Positions 4,200-5,429 of a stretch of 5,429 bases of DNA are shown in pieces. The stretch covers positions 1 through 5,429 of the forward strand of contig JAHCKI010000184.1 of assembly GCA_026125865.1 (NCBI GenBank), in the 5' to 3' direction. The position numbers and the translations under genes were made by a program. The notes below the pieces were generated by a model. The model was not told the DNA's origin and did no database searches. It saw nothing but the letters and a program-made list of their open reading frames with translations. The stretch comes from Rhodospirillales bacterium (lineage in GTDB: Bacteria; Pseudomonadota; Alphaproteobacteria; Rhodospirillales; Defluviicoccaceae). The first letter of the stretch is position 1, and each line of letters opens with the position of its first letter.

Positions 4200-5429
4200 A
4201 TGACCGCGACACTGACCCAGGAACGACCCTCCTCTTTCACGCCATCGGCCTTCCGCCGGCTGCCCCACAACGTTGAAGCCGAGAAGGCGTTGCTGGGAGC
4301 CATCTTCCTCAACAATCGCAAGGCCTATGAGCAGGTCTCCGAGTACCTGCGCCCGGAGCATTTCGCGCTGCTCGAACACAGCCGTATCTTCGAAGCCTGC
4401 TCCATCCTTATCGAACGCAGCCAGACGGCAAATCCGACGACCCTGTCCCCGTATTTCCAGCAAAACGACAGCTTGGCCGAAGTCGGCGGTCCCGCCTACT
4501 TGATGGAACTCGCCAATTCCGCCGCGACCGTTATCCAAGCGGGCGAATATGGCAAGCTGATATACGACCTACACCTGCGCCGCGAGTTGATTTCGCTGGG
4601 CGAAGAGGTAGTCAACCGAGCCTACGAGCACGAACTCGAAGAAGGAGCCAGTGACCAGATCGAGCGGGCGGAACAACGCCTTTACGATCTCGCCACCAAA
4701 GGGGAATACGAAAGCGGTTTTCGGCCGTTCAAGGAATCCCTCATCGCCGCACTGACCATGGCGCGATCGGCGCACGGTCGCGGCGGCGATCTGGTCGGAG
4801 TGACAACGGGGCTGAGGGACCTGGACGCCCATCTGGGCGGCCTGCACCCCTCCGATCTCATCATTTTGGCCGGACGTCCAGCCATGGGTAAAACGGCCCT
4901 CGCAACGAACATCGCGTCCAACGCCGCCTATGCCTGGCACAAGTCCGAGGGCAAGCAAGGCTCTATGGTCGGCTTCTTTTCTTTGGAAATGTCGAGCGAG
5001 CAACTAGCGAGCCGAATCGTCTGCGAACAGACCAATATTCCCTCCGACCGCATGCGCAAAGGCAAGCTCACCAACGAAGAATTCACACGTGTTTGCGCCG
5101 GAATGCAGGAACTTCAGAAACATCCGATTTTCATCGACGACACACCGGCGCTGTCCATAACGGCTTTGCGCACGCGGGCGCGTCGATTGCAGCGGCAGTA
5201 TGGCCTGGGCTTGATCATCATCGATTACCTGCAGCTCATTTCGTCCTCACCTGGTTCACGCTATGACAACCGGGTGCAGGAACTGTCGGCCATTACGCGC
5301 GGCCTGAAAACCCTGGCCAAGGAGTTGAATGTTCCCGTCATCGCCCTTTCGCAATTGTCGCGAGCGGTCGAGCAACGGGAGGACAAAAGACCACAGCTCG
5401 CGGATCTCCGCGAATCGGGATCGATCGAA
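4200..5429 (+). CDS. dnaB: Replicative DNA helicase DnaB, 3' end outside window
   Basis: DnaB is the hexameric 5'-3' helicase that unwinds DNA at the replication fork using ATP. The first 410 codons are present and the frame is open at the right edge. The N-terminal domain begins after a short leader with RRLPHNVEAEKALLGAIF (residues about 19-36); the linker ends near residue 195, and the RecA-like ATPase domain follows. It has GVTTGLRDLD at 200-209, Walker A GRPAMGKT at 225-232, FFSLEMSSEQLASR, and Walker B LIIIDYLQL at 338-346 (Asp 342). The ALSQLSRAVEQREDKRPQLADLRESGSIE segment reaches the edge. No intein interrupts the visible part. ATG 4200 gives a normal N-terminus but has no Shine-Dalgarno sequence; an in-frame GTG at 4179 has only a weak, distant AGGAT. 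It is preceded by probable terminators, so it likely has its own promoter. Confidence 0.96.
   Translation, partial: MTATLTQERPSSFTPSAFRRLPHNVEAEKALLGAIFLNNRKAYEQVSEYLRPEHFALLEHSRIFEACSILIERSQTANPTTLSPYFQQNDSLAEVGGPAYLMELANSAATVIQAGEYGKLIYDLHLRRELISLGEEVVNRAYEHELEEGASDQIERAEQRLYDLATKGEYESGFRPFKESLIAALTMARSAHGRGGDLVGVTTGLRDLDAHLGGLHPSDLIILAGRPAMGKTALATNIASNAAYAWHKSEGKQGSMVGFFSLEMSSEQLASRIVCEQTNIPSDRMRKGKLTNEEFTRVCAGMQELQKHPIFIDDTPALSITALRTRARRLQRQYGLGLIIIDYLQLISSSPGSRYDNRVQELSAITRGLKTLAKELNVPVIALSQLSRAVEQREDKRPQLADLRESGSIE

Overview
The window looks like the chromosome of an alphaproteobacterium with fairly high GC, most likely near the Rhodospirillales. This is inferred from gene order, protein sequence and GC-rich third codon positions in the housekeeping genes; no 16S or other typing marker is present. 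The core is the ribosomal-protein cluster rpsF-rpsR-(DUF2232 membrane protein)-rplI followed by dnaB, all on the plus strand.

Layout. Positions 3-1106 hold an unrecognised, TPR-like helical protein whose reading frame is open at the left edge, so its N-terminus is probably missing. Its third codon positions look much less GC-rich than those of the genes to its right, which suggests an accessory or weakly expressed gene. Positions 1107-1387 are a regulatory gap. It contains a 10-bp perfect inverted repeat pairing an anti-Shine-Dalgarno-like sequence with a perfect Shine-Dalgarno sequence, a 43-codon ORF directly after that SD, a likely rpsF promoter, and a leader hairpin. Next come rpsF (GTG start at 1388, with an 18-bp tandem repeat coding an Arg/Glu/Asp-rich tail), rpsR (start codon overlapping the rpsF stop), a ~140-bp gap, a DUF2232 polytopic membrane protein (start probably 2290), and rplI (overlapping the DUF2232 stop). 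The 357-bp gap 3843-4199 holds two strong hairpins, the second followed by a T-run and probably a terminator, and then a set of TTTCCA repeats including one relaxed DnaA-box match. dnaB starts at about 4200 and runs off the right edge after 410 codons.

How the genes fit together. S6 and S18 bind each other and the central domain of 16S rRNA; L9 belongs to the 50S subunit; DnaB is the replicative helicase. The overlapping start and stop codons at rpsF/rpsR and DUF2232/rplI suggest translational coupling. The hairpins after rplI suggest that dnaB is at least partly transcribed separately. I found no CRISPR array, tRNA, rRNA, insertion sequence or defence system. The window is mostly an ordinary housekeeping locus, and the least explained parts are the left-edge protein, the SD/anti-SD element at 1140-1203 and the dnaB upstream region.
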